This document shows positions 11,877 through 22,775 of a DNA stretch of 64,000 nucleotides, one piece after another. A model generated the notes under the pieces. It was not told the origin of the DNA. It saw only the letters and a program-made list of their open reading frames with translations, and ran no database searches. Source of the stretch: Cyclina sinensis. Its lineage: Eukaryota > Mollusca > Bivalvia > Venerida > Veneridae. The first letter of the stretch is position 1, and the number at the start of each line of letters is the position of its first letter. A program made the translations under genes and the position numbers. The stretch covers positions 22,089,453-22,153,452 of the forward strand of contig JAAONU010000006.1 in NCBI GenBank assembly GCA_012932295.1, given 5' to 3'.

Positions 11877-12396
11877 ACTGTGAAGAAAATCCTTAACATA
11901 TACTACCTAACCAACTTTCTAGATAAAGATTTGTCTAAAACATTTGATTTTCATAAACAATTATGGCACAGGTTCATGAGTCTGTGAGGAAAAACTTTTA
12001 ACTTAAAACTTATACCTGCCTTCTTACTAGCTAAGGAATTGTTTAACATCAAAATTTTATAAACAATACAGTATGATGCCACAAGCTTAAAAGACTGCAG
12101 AAAATCTAGCATATATTACCTGGCCAACTTACTAGCTAAGGAATTATCTAATACATTCCAATTACATAACAATACAATATGAATGCACAAGTTAAAAGAC
12201 TGTGGAAAATCTATAGCATATACTACCTTGCTTGTTTTTTTTGCTGAAGAATTCTCAAATACATTTGATTTTCATAAACAATAAAATATAAATGCACAAT
12301 TTCAAAGACTTTGCAGAAAATCTAAAGCATATATACTTGCTAAGGAAATGTAAAAAATCATTTGATTTTCAAAAACAATGAAAAACATTATATGAA
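11877..12396 (+). repeat. Family I AT-rich tandem array, part 1
   Basis: Units of roughly 110-130 bp: 'cagaaaatctatagcatata', 'ttacctngccagcttacta', 'gctaaggaatt', 'catttgattttcataaacaat', 'gcacaagttcaaagactg'. The array continues at 13906-14320 and 15475-15700, so it was broken by an A element and by a separate tandem element. Repeated TACCT and AG motifs in the units look like splice sites but occur in every copy and are not exon evidence. Confidence 0.75.
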
Positions 12397-13905
12397 CAAG
12401 AGGACCATGATGGCCCTATATCGCTCACCTGAATTTGACTGCTTTTAACAAAGTTGCTATGGACCTGGTTAATTGACCCAAGATGACCCATATTTGAACT
12501 TGACCTAGAAATTATTGAAACAATCTTTCTGACAAATTTCAAAGTTATTTGGACTGAAAGTGTAGCCTCTAGAGTGTTAACAAGGTTTTTCCATATTTGG
12601 GGTCTGTGACCTAGTTTTTGACCCCAGATGACCTTTATTTGAATCTGAGCTAGAAATCATTAAAACATCTTTTCTGACAACTGGAGAATATTTGGACTGA
12701 ATAAAAGTAGCTTCTAGAGTGTTAACAAGTTTTTTTCTATTTTTGGGCTCTGTGACCTAGTTTTTGATTTCAGATTACCAATATTCAAATTTAACCTAGA
12801 AATCATTGAAACAACCTTTCTGACAGATTCCAGGTTATTTGGACTGAAAATGTTACCTCTAGAGTGTTTACAAGGTTTTTCCATATTTGGGCTCTGTGAC
12901 CTAGTTTTTGACCACAGATGACCCAATTTTAAACTTGAGCTAAAAATCATCAAAACAACCTTTCTGACAAATTTATGGGATATTTTGACTGAAAATGTAA
13001 CCTCTAGAGTGTTAACGAGGTTTTTCTATTTTTGGGGTCTGTGACCTAATTTTTGAACCAAGATGACCCATATTCGAACTTGCGCTAGAAATCATAGAAA
13101 CAACCTGTCTGACAAATTTCCAGATTATTTGGACTGAAAATGTTACTTCTCCTTCTACAAGAAGATTTTCAAAGTTATCACTATATAAGCCTATGTAAAA
13201 CCAATGACCCCAGGGTGGGGCCAAATTTGACCCCAGGGGTATAATTTGAACAAGCTTGGTAGAGGTCCACTAGACAATGCTACATACCAAATCTTAAGGC
13301 TCAGGGCCTTGTGGTTTCAGACAAGAAGATTTTCGAAGTTTTTCCTATATAAGCCTATGTAAAACCAATGACCCCAGGGTGGGGCCAAATTTGACCCCAG
13401 AGGTATAATTTGAACAAAATTGGTAGAGGTCCACTAGACAATCCTACATACCAAATATCTAAGCTCTATGCATTACGGTTTCTGACAAGAAGATTTTTAA
13501 AGTTTTTCCTATATAACTCTATGTAAAACAAGTTACCCCTGGGGCGGGGCCATTTTTGACCCCAGGATCATAATTTGAACAAACTTGGTAGAGGTCCACT
13601 AGATGATGCTTTATACCATATATCAAAGCTCCAGGCCTTGTGGTTTCTGACAAGAAGATTTTTTAAGATCAAACTTTAAAAATCTGTTTTTAGCTCCTGT
13701 GACCCAGAAATGCAATGGACCGGAACCATTTGAACAATCTTGGTAGAGCTTCATGCAAGGAACATTCTAGGCAAGTTTCATTAAATTTTGCCCAGTGGTT
13801 TCAGAGGAGATGTCGTTTGAATGAATTGTGGACGACGGACGGACGGACGGATGCCGGACAATCAAGGATCCTAAAACCTCACATGAGCATGCTCAGGTGA
13901 GCTAA
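12397..13905 (+). mobile_element. A element (type-2 head), inserted in family I array
   Basis: The head CAAGAGGACCATGATGGCCC is followed by GCTCACCTGAATTTGACTGC. The core has ~145-bp units containing 'ctctgtgacctagtttttgacc', 'gatgacccatattcgaactt' and 'tctagagtgttaacaagg'. It then switches at about 13146 to 'ctacaagaagattttcaaag' with ~165-bp 'gaccccagggtggggcc' units. The 3' part has the microsatellite at 13831-13855 and the tail CATGAGCATGCTCAGGTGAG followed by CTAA. The tail stem here is the perfect palindrome TGAGCATGCTCA, a variant of the usual CTGAGCACTTTGTGCTCAG. The two core types show that the element is modular. Confidence 0.75.
13831..13860 (+). repeat. (ACGG)n microsatellite of an A element
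   Basis: GACGACGGACGGACGGACGG followed by ATGCCGGACA. The same placement, about 50-80 bp before the tail hairpin, is seen near 8252, 25407, 31088, 44420, 45872, 55134 and 63033. It matches the tetranucleotide tract known from pearl elements. Confidence 0.85.
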
Positions 13906-14320
13906 TGACAAGCTTAATGACTGTGCAGAAAAAAATCTATAGCATATATTACATTGCAAGTCTTCAAGCAAAAGAATTTTCATAAACAATAAAATAAGAT
14001 TGCACAAGTTCAAAGACTTTGCAGAAAATGTAAAGCATATATTACCTAGTCAGCTTACTTGCTAAGGAAATGTCAAAAACATTTGATTTTCATAAACTAT
14101 GAATTATGAATTGCAAGTTCAAAGACTGCAGAAAATTTGTAGTATATGATACTTTGCCAGCTTACTAGCTAAGGAATTTTCAAACATATTTGATTTTTAC
14201 ACTATGAATGCACACATTCAAAGACTTTTCAGAAATTTAAAGCATAAAATTATTACCTTGCCAGCTTACTTACTAAGGAAATGTCAAAAACATTTGATTA
14301 CAATAAACATTAAAAGCTAG
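13906..14320 (+). repeat. Family I AT-rich tandem array, part 2
   Basis: Continuation of the array interrupted at 12397. It contains the same 'gcttactngctaaggaa' and 'catttgattttcataaac' phrases in at least three units. Confidence 0.7.
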
Positions 14321-15474
14321 AGCTATAATTGCTGAATGCAATAAATACTCCTACTGATGTCCTTGATGGAGACAGGAATCACTTTTGTGGCAAAAACAAA
14401 CATGTTAAAAGATATTATCTCTAATGAAAAGAAAGACAACATTATACAAATAATTGTATTAAGTAAGATTTTAAATCATCAAATCAAGTTTGAAACTGGT
14501 AAAATGAAAAGAAAACCAAAACTATGTAAACATTTAGTGGTCTGTGTCCAAATTTGAAATCAAACTGTATTTAATGATGTTACTTTTGAATACAAAATAT
14601 AATTACAATGCAATGACTCATTAAAGAGTTCATCTAGACACCATGTCTTTGCAAAATAGCAGATGCAAAATAACTATACAGATATTTAATGGTCTGAATC
14701 CAAATTCAAAATCAACCTGCACTTTATGTTGTTTCATCTGTGTAACAAAAATAATTTCAATCAAGTGACTCTGTAAAGGGTAATCATGTGTAAACCATTT
14801 GTTGTTTTTTTTCAAATTGAAGATGAAAAATTAATGAAAAACTATTAAAAACTTTAGTGGTCTGAGCCAAAATTTAAACTCCACCTGTATTTAATGATGT
14901 TACATCTGTGTAGCCAAAATACTTTTAATCCATTGACAACTTAAACAGTTATCATCTGGAAATGATTTTTTTTGTACAAAACTGAAGATGAAAAGGGGCC
15001 ATAACTCTGTAAAAATTTAGTTGTCTGAACCCAAATTTGAACTTGACAATTATTTTATGATGTTACACCTGTGTACAAAATATCATTTCAATCCACGTAC
15101 TCCTTCAAGAGTGATTATCCAGAAAAGGAAGATAACTGCGTGAATATTTATTGGTCTGAATCTGAATTCAAAATCCACCTGTACTTTATATTGTTTCATC
15201 TGTGTACCAAACATAATTTCAATCCAGTGACTACTTAAAGGATTATCATGTGTAAATCTTTTTTTTTTTCAAACTGAAGATGAAAAGATGCCATTTCTCT
15301 GTAAAAATTAAGTTGTCTGAATTTGACCTGTATTTTATGATGTTACACCTGTGTACTAAAAATCATTACAATCCACTGACTCCTTCAAGAGTTATCATCT
15401 GGCAATTGTAATGGTTTGACGGACAGACTGACCAACAAGACCACCCCTATACACACACCCTAAACTTCAAACAT
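14321..15474 (+). repeat. Tandem-core element related to family B, inserted in family I
   Basis: Units of about 155 bp share 'ttnagtggtctgaatccaaatt', 'acctgtattttatgatgttac', 'ctgtgtaccaaaat' and 'caatccantgactc'. The end has GGTTTGACGGACAGACTGAC then 'caagaccacccctatacacacaccc', the same kind of end as the B elements (GACCGACTG... then CCTATATACCCCC). The left edge is approximate. A 66-codon plus-strand frame at 14357 and a 61-codon minus-strand frame at 14630 show no family signature. Confidence 0.6.
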
Positions 15475-15700
15475 ATTTGACTTTCATAAACAATAAAATA
15501 TGATCAAACAGGTCCAAAAGACAGTGCAGAAAATCTATAGCATAGATTACATTTACCAGTTTTTTTACTAAGGATTTTTCAAACATTGGACTTCCATAAA
15601 TAATACAAATGAATACACAAATTCTTAAGAGTTAAGACCATGCACACAAACTTTAGCATATGCTTCTGTGCTAGTTTTCTAGATAAGGAATTCTAAAATA
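15475..15700 (+). repeat. Family I AT-rich tandem array, part 3
   Basis: Last stretch of the array ('catatttgactttcataaac', 'gtgcagaaaatctatagcata', 'actaaggatttttcaaac'), resuming directly after the inserted B-like element. Confidence 0.65.
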
Positions 15701-16567
15701 AAGAAAATGAAGTGATGTATACTTTTCTCAAATATATTCAGAAATACACTCTTTCCTTTGTTTTCATTTTAGTCTTTATATTTTCTGTTTTCTTTGACTG
15801 CCTTTTTGCTGGCCTGAAATTACAAAAACAACAACAGCATAAAACTTCTGAAAACAAGAGATATTTTAATATAATAAACATTAGAATGATTATCAAATAG
15901 ATGGTGCATCCTTTATCAATGGCTTATTACATTCCTTCTGATTTCAATACATAGAACAATTGCAAGAAGTTGGAACAGACAGCATTAAATTAGTGTCATC
16001 TCAAATATATAAAAACAGTGTAATATCTTTTACCTGTGAATCTTTTGACAGCAGACCTTTTAGTAATACAATTACATATACATGTACATGTCTATTTTCC
16101 AATGAATTATTTGCACTTACTCAATCCAACAGTTGGTTTTCTGTGCATGTTTGATTTATTTGTCCAACATTTTCATGATGTGCCATCTTTCAGTAACAAT
16201 TAACAATATTCCATGCCAAATTTATAATGGGGAATAATTTCTTTTTAAAATCCTACAATACTTATCATTACAATTAGGGGGTATCACATTTATAATTCCT
16301 TGTCAGGTTCTGAAAACTATGTATGGTGTTTGACTTCTTTACATTATGGTGGGTAGCTCTTTAAGGAATATTTGTACTTGAAGGTAACCTGTTTGTTTCT
16401 GATAGGAGAGAAAAATTATGATATCACGAGAGCACCACAGAGTAGCACCAACATGCCTCTGCTTTGGTAATGAGTAATCAAGTACATGTACATTAAATAT
16501 TTTGCACTACATGCTGCAACCACCAACTACATCTCATTGACCATACTAGCTCAATTTTTTCTTAAAA
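15701..16567. other. No feature seen
   Basis: Single-copy-looking AT-rich sequence. Frames of 62 and 64 codons (15712-15900 and 15960-16154, plus) lack family motifs. A weak minus-strand donor (CACAG|GTAAAAG near 16028) has no convincing acceptor partner. Confidence 0.4.
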
Positions 16568-17822
16568 CAAGAGGGCCAAGATGGCCCTATATCGCTCACC
16601 TGAGAATCATTGCACTGAAACATCAAAAAATCAGGATGTAAGTAAGTAGGTCAAGGCCAAGATCATCCACGGTCAAAGATTTAATCTGCATGCAAAATTA
16701 TCTAATGTTTCATAGTTGTAGCCGAACAGAAGGTCTTCTAAGAATAGGCCCTGTGACCTATTTGTTGACCCTGGTTGACCCATCAAGACAAACATTCTGA
16801 CCAAATATTAGGAAAATCAGATGTAAAATACAGCTTCCATTGGCATACACAAGTTTTTTTCTAAGGTTTGACCCCTTGACCTAGTTTTTGACCCCAGATG
16901 ACCCATATACAATCCCTGACTAGATTTTATCAAGACAAACATTCTGACCAAATATTAGGAAAATCGAATGGAAAATACAGCCTCTATCACATATACAAGG
17001 TTTTTCTAAGATTTGACCCTGTGACCTAGTTTTTGACTCAAGATGATCCATATACAATCCCAACCTAGATAACATAGAGACAAATATTCTGACCAAATAT
17101 TAGGAAAATCGGATGAAAAATACAGCTTCTATCGCATACACAAGGTTTTTCTAAGATTTGACCCCGTGACCTAGTTTTTGACCCCAGATGACCCATAAAC
17201 AATCCCAACCTAGATCTCATCAAGACAAACATTCTGACCAAATATAAGGAAAATCGAATGAAAAATACAGCCTCTATCGCATACACAAGGTTTTTCTAAG
17301 ATTGGACCCCGTGACCTAGTTTTTGACCCCATTTAACCCGTATACAATCCCAACCTAGATCTCATCAAGACAAACATTCTGACCAAATATTAGGAAAATC
17401 GAATGAAAAATACAGCTTCTATCGCATACACAAGGTTTTTTTTAGATTGGACCCCGTGACCTAGTTTTTGACCCCAGATAACCCATATACAATCCCAACC
17501 TAGATTTCATCAAGACAAACATTCTGACAAAATATTAGGAAAATTCAATGGAAAATACAGCATCTATCGCATACACAAGGTTTTTCTTAGATTGGACCCC
17601 GTGACCTAGTTTTTGATCCCAGATGACCCATATACAATCCCAACCTAGATTTCATCAAGACAAACATTCTGACCAAGTTTCATAAAGATCCAATCAAAAA
17701 TACAGCCTCTATCGCATACACAAGGCAAATGTGAACAGACAGACGACAGACAACGGACAGACGCCGGACATCCAGCGATCACAATAGCTCACCCTGAGCA
17801 TTCGCTCAGGTGAGCTAAAAAA
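16568..17822 (+). mobile_element. A element (type-3 head), full length
   Basis: The head CAAGAGGGCCAAGATGGCCC has a mismatch in the loop-side pair, then CGCTCACCTGAGAATCATTG. The core has about six units of ~145 bp: 'gaccccgtgacctagtttttg', 'acccatatacaatcccaacc', 'atcaagacaaacattctgacc', 'gcatacacaaggtttttct'. The tail is TCACCCTGAGCATTCGCTCA then GGTGAGCTAAAA, preceded by a decayed microsatellite (ACAGACAGACGACAGACAAC). Each unit holds GTGACCTAGTTTTTGACCC, a direct pair of half-sites. A very similar copy is at 20210-21338. Confidence 0.75.
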
Positions 17823-18774
17823 ACTAGATGAGCTAACACAAAATGAGAAAGCAAAATTCAGAAACTTGACCCTGAGGTCCAATAGACAATGATTCCTGTC
17901 AAATATCTAAGCTCTAGCCCTATGGGATATAGAGATTTCTGAAGGTTTTACTTAGGAAAACCAATGGCCTCAAGGGTGGTTCATTTGTTTCTGGAGGACC
18001 TTAATTTGAAAAAATCTTAGTTGAGGTCCATAAGACAAAGTTTGATGCCAAATATCTAAGCTCTGGCCCTTGGGGTTTCAGAGAACAAGATTGTATATGG
18101 AGAACAAGATTGTATATGGAAAACTGAGAAGCATAACTTGGTGATATATGTTTGTAAAACACATATGCTGCCCTGGTGCCTTTACAGGGCTCTATAATTC
18201 TTTTGGAAATTGTGCTGTCCATGACAACTGACTATTGCAATAGAGTTGTCCAAAAAACAAAGTCAAATGTCCAAGAGACAAATATAACATTTTTGATGAG
18301 CATTATTGCTAGTAGTTAACTGGGTTCTTTATTTTATTATTTAAAAAATTATATACAAACACTTTTAAAATGAATTTACTTTCATAGATCTTAATAAAAA
18401 CAACTTTTCAACAGAAACTAAGTCTAACTTTAGAAGACAATGACAGACAGCAACTATGTGGATTGATTTTAATTCTTGAAACTTACTGTTATAAACTAAT
18501 GTATCTCTGGCATTAAAATTCAGTGTCTATATTGTGAAAAGTCTGACATTAAACCTACTGGATGTGTTTCAAATTTCACCAAAATATTATTTGAACAAAT
18601 TACAAACAGTTTTAAGATGTCAAGTATGTTGACCAATTATAATTGATGCTTTCCAAAGTAAATATGACAGAAATGTTCAAGTCTTAGAGAAAAGGAAACT
18701 TTTTCAATGAAAGGAGAAAAGCTGGTACTTATACTAAAATCATGAACACTTTTCTTAATCAATCAAATGAATGT
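17823..18774. other. Degraded repeat fragment, then no feature seen
   Basis: 17840-18110 contains eroded A-core phrases ('caaatatctaagctctagcc'). At about 18084-18121 a 19-bp segment, AGAACAAGATTGTATATGG, is duplicated in tandem. Near 18149 is a family-G-type head (ATATGTTTGTAAAACACATAT). 18241-18774 shows nothing recognisable. Confidence 0.5.
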
Positions 18775-19354
18775 TTAAGTTGGCCTTGACCAACCTGCAG
18801 AGCAAGTACATTAATATGTGAAGCCAATAACCATGGGTTCTCTAGTTATTGATTTGAAACCATTTTTTATGGTCACTCTTACTTTGAACTTTGACCAAGT
18901 GACCTCAAAAAAATACAAGTCAACTCCTGATCATTACCAACAGCACTGCAAGTTAAAGGACCCTAGTCCCAGGCATTCTCTTGTTATTCTACAGAAATCA
19001 TTATTCAGTCAGTGATCAATTTGACCCTGACCTCTGAACTAATGACCCCAAAAACTAGGGATGATCTACTAGCTATTATTAACCTGCCTATGAAATTTGG
19101 AGGAGCTGGTTCCAAGCACTTTATAGTTATTGTTTGAAACCACTTTGCTATTCAGGGTCACTGTGACCTTGGCCTTTGATCTGGTGCGCTAAAAACCTAT
19201 ACATTTGTATGGACCATTTACTGATCATGGGCAACATACAAACCAAGTTTACACACCTAAACCTATGGATTCTATTGTGATATTGATCTGAAACAATTTT
19301 GCTTTTCAATGGCACTGTGACATTGGCCTTTGATCTGGTGACCTGAGAAACTAA
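18775..19354 (+). repeat. Family G tandem-core element
   Basis: Four ~143-bp units with 'gaccaacctgcag', 'ggttctatagttattgatttgaaacc' and 'ggtcactgtgaccttggcc'. The palindrome GGTCACTGTGACC lies exactly at 19156-19168. The right end abuts the A element head at 19355 without a visible tail. Confidence 0.7.
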
Positions 19355-19966
19355 CAAGACGGCCATGATGGCCCTGGATCGCTCACCTGAGTACTTTGGC
19401 TGTAGGTTTGCTGTTAAGCAGTATTTCATTTTTTAACTGAAAATATACAAGTGCCTACAAACCAAATATGTAAAATATCAGTCAATAAATAAAGGCTCTA
19501 TGACAGAAAGTAGAAATATCTATTATAAGCTATGGTGACCTTGACCTTGACCTCAAACCCTACCCATGGGTAGAGGTCCCTGCAAGGAACCTACATACTG
19601 ATTATCAAAGATATTGGTCTCTAAATGAAGGCTCTAAAAGAAACAGAAGATAAATCTATTTTTAGCCTCTGTGACCTTTAGCCTAATCTATTAATTTGAA
19701 AAAGCTTGATAAAGCTTGCTTCATGCCAAATTTTGAAATTTTAGGCCTTGTGGTTTCAGACAAGAAATTTTTTTAAAGATTTTCTTCTATATTGCTATTA
19801 AAAACTTGTGGCCCCTCCGGCGGGGCCAAAAGTGACCCCAGGGACAATTTTCTAAAATACTTGGTAGAGGTCTTCTAGACAATGCTGCATACCAAATATC
19901 TTAACTCTAGGCCTTGTGGTTTCTGACAAGAAGATTTTTCAAGTTTTTCCGATATAACTCTATATT
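19355..19966 (+). mobile_element. A element (type-1 head), 3'-truncated
   Basis: The head CAAGACGGCCATGATGGCCC is followed by TCGCTCACCTGAGTACTTTGG and the GTTTGCTGTTAAGCAG module. The first G-C pair of the stem is changed (GACGGCC against GAGGGCC). The copy ends without microsatellite or tail where another head (19967) begins, so it was truncated or cut off by that insertion. Confidence 0.7.
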
Positions 19967-20209
19967 CAGGAGGGCCATTGGCCCCAAAGCACTCACCTGA
20001 GGACAGACTGTCATTTGTGTAAAAACAGACCAAACTAGGGTTTATTACAAGAATTTGAACAATTTTTACTATATATATGGTCCAAATTTCAAAGCTGTAC
20101 ATCAAACAACAAAAAGGAGGTCACTAGGTCAAAATGTCATCTAATGTCAGAGTTCAATTTCGACACCTGAAACTGTGCACAGGGTTTGAATTTCATAGCT
20201 GTAGATAAA

Positions 20210-21338
20210 CAAGAGAGCCAAGATGGCCCTATATCGCTCACCTGAGATTCATTGCACTGAAACTTAAAAAAATCAGGATGTAAGTAAGTTGGTCAAGGCC
20301 AGGATCATCCATGGTCAAAGATTTAATCTGCATGCAAAATTATCTAATGTTTCATTGTTGTACTGTAGCTGAACAGAAGGTTTTCTAAGAATAGGCCCTG
20401 TGATCTATTTTTTGACCCTGGATAACCCATATACAATCCCGTCCTAGATTTTATCAAGACAAACATTCTGACCAAATATTAGGAAAATCGGATGTAAAAT
20501 ACAGCTTCGCATACACAAGCTTTTCTTCTAAGATTTGACCCTGTGACCTAGTTTTGACCCCAGATGACCCATATTCAATCCTGACCTAGATCTCATCAAG
20601 ATAAACATTCTGACAAAATATTAGGAAAATCCAATGGAAAATACAGCTTCTATTGCATACACAAGGTTTTTCTTAGATTTGACCCAATGACCTAGTTTTT
20701 GAACCCAGATGACTCATATACAATCCCAACCTAGATACCATAGAGACAAACATTCTGACCAAATATTAGAAAATTCAGATGAAAAATACAGCTTCTATCG
20801 CATACACAAGCTTTTTCTAAGATTTGACCCCATGACCTAGTTTTTGACCCCAGATAACCAATATACAATCATAACCTAGATTTCATCAAGACAAACATTC
20901 TGACAAAATATTAGGAAAATCCAATGAAAAATATAGCTTCTATCGCATACACAAGGTTTTTCTTAGATTGGACCCAGTGACCTAGTTTTTGACCCCAGAT
21001 GACCCATATACAATTCCAACCTAGATCTCATCAAGACAAACAGTCTGACAAAATATTAGGAAAATCCAATGAAAAATATAGCTTCTATCGCATACACAAG
21101 GTTTTTCTTAGATTGGACCCCGTGACCTAGTTTTTGAACCCAGATGACCCATATACAATATCAACCTAGATTTCATCAAGACAAACATTCTGACCAAGTT
21201 TCATAAAGATCCAATCACAAATACAGCCTCTATCGCATACACAAGGCAAATGTGAACAGACAGACGACAGACGCCAGACGACGGACATCCAGCGATCACA
21301 ATAGCTCACCCTGAGCATTCGCTCAGGTGAGCTAAAAA
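20210..21338 (+). mobile_element. A element (type-3 head), nested in the J element
   Basis: The head CAAGAGAGCCAAGATGGCCC leads into TATATCGCTCACCTGAG. It has about six ~145-bp core units like those at 16568-17822, then ACAGACAGACGACAGACGCC, and the tail CTGAGCATTCGCTCAGGTGA then GCTAAAA. The left flank is ...CTGTAGATAAA and the right flank is AGCAAGAAAGTAGG. The uninterrupted unit at about 22549-22570 reads CTGTAGATAAATAGCAAGAA, so the empty site can be read directly and insertion lies between A residues (T and T on the other strand). Confidence 0.8.
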
Positions 21339-21676
21339 GCAAGAAAGTAGGTCACTAGGTGAAAATCTAGGTCATCGTACATCAAAGTTCAATTCTACAT
21401 CTGAAACTGTGCAATTGGTCCAAATTTCATAGCTGTACATCAAAAACAAGTAGGTCACTAGGTCAAAATTTAGGTCATCTAACATCAAAATTCAATTCTA
21501 TATCTGAAACTGTACACATGGTCCAAATTTCATATCAGTTTAAGAAAAAACAAAAATGTAGGACACAAGGTCAAACTTTAGGTCATATAACATCAGAGTT
21601 CAAATCTACAACTGAAACTGTGCAAATGGTCCAAATTTCATAGCTGTACATCAAAAAACAAGAAAGTAGGTCACTA

Positions 21677-22471
21677 CGGTACGCGCCAGGAGGAACTCAC
21701 ATTTTCCGCTTCATTTCGCGGGCTAGGAGAAAAAATATCCGCCGGGACATTGAGGAAAAAAAGGGATTTCCTAGAAATATCTCGGTGATATTTGACAACC
21801 AGCGCGAAAATAATTAGTCATAACTCACCTGGATAAGCTGAACATTTAATGATGTGACCGTAATGAAACTGTGTATTTTACATCTGCCAATTATGTGACA
21901 TTTGGTAAAATTAAAACCAAAATTTCTCATACATTTGCTGTGTAGGTTTATGTGTACTTCCGTCGCTGAAAACGCTCGTTATTGTATAGCAAAATCTATC
22001 AATAATTTTGTCAAGTGCATAGATGATACAGATGTCGCAGTAGGGTTTACATGTTGTATGTTTTCTTTAAAAATAGGAAATCAGTTTTAACATGTGTAAA
22101 TCGAAAACCAGTCAATTTATTTTCTGAAAATAGGGTCAGCTGTTCCGAGAAGCAATTACTCTCGGTTTTGAATTGTCATTCCTTCCGTTAACAAATATGA
22201 GCATTCGTAAACAAATGCATCAGAATGAGAGTTTTATGAGAGTTTTATACTTTTAAATGATATTTTAAAGCGTAAAATTTGCCAAAATGCGTGTAATCAG
22301 GAACTTTGTGAGCCTCGATACGTCAATTCTTACCTGCGAAAAAATTCGCGGAACCATTTAGCAGACGTCCGCCGCGATATTTGGTGACCATGGCGGATTT
22401 GGTCGCGTTTTAAGGCATGGGCAGTCCGCGACAACCTCGACCAAAACAAGAGTTCCTCCTGGCACGTACTG
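21677..22471. mobile_element. Tc1/mariner-type MITE, copy 1 (795 bp)
   Basis: The ends are CGGTACGCGCCAGGAGGAAC (left) and, read inward from the right, CAGTACGTGCCAGGAGGAAC, an imperfect inverted repeat of over 20 bp. TA flanks both sides (21675-21676 and 22472-22473), and the J unit reads continuously across after removal. TA duplication plus a CAGTA start fits the Tc1/mariner group. The arms are CpG-rich (CGCGGG, CCGCGATATT), unlike the AT-rich host. A 62-codon frame (21902-22090) is also present in the second copy at 60447-60665, but no DDE motif is visible, so it is treated as non-coding. Confidence 0.85.
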
Positions 22472-22775
22472 TAGGTCAAAATTTAGGTCATCTAACATCA
22501 AAGTGCGTTTCTACATCTGAAATTGTGCACATGGTCCAAATTTCATAACTGTAGATAAATAGCAAGAAAGTAGGACACAAGGTAAGAATCTAGGTCATCT
22601 AACATCAAAGTTCAATTCTACATCTGAAACTGTGCACATGGTCCAAATTTCATAGCTGTACATCAAAAAACAAGAAAATAAGTCACCAGGTCAAAATTTT
22701 GGTCATCTAACAGCAAAGTGCGTTTCTACATCTGAAATTGTGAACATGGTCCAAATTTCATAGCTGTACATCAAA

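Larger units (their letters stand above)
19967..22775 (+). mobile_element. J element with ~107-bp tandem core, host of two nested insertions
   Basis: The head GGAGGGCCATTGGCCCC then CTCACCTGAGGAC is an A-type head with stem GGGCCA/TGGCCC. Core units read 'catggtccaaatttcatagctgtacatcaaa', 'caagaaagtaggtcactaggtc', 'aaaatttaggtcatctaacatcaa' and 'agttcaattctacatctgaaactgtgca'. Units occupy 20050-20209, 21339-21676 and 22474-22775; the gaps are an A element and a TA-flanked MITE. Each unit carries AGGTCACTAGGTCA, a direct repeat of the AGGTCA half-site with 2-bp spacing. No 3' tail is seen because the next A element begins at 22776. It is related to the 33.8-38.8 kb array. Confidence 0.7.

Noticed and set aside
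15960..16154. Possible exon on the minus strand with donor GTAAAAG near 16028
   Set aside because: No convincing acceptor at a sensible distance, and the open segment would be only about 23 bp.
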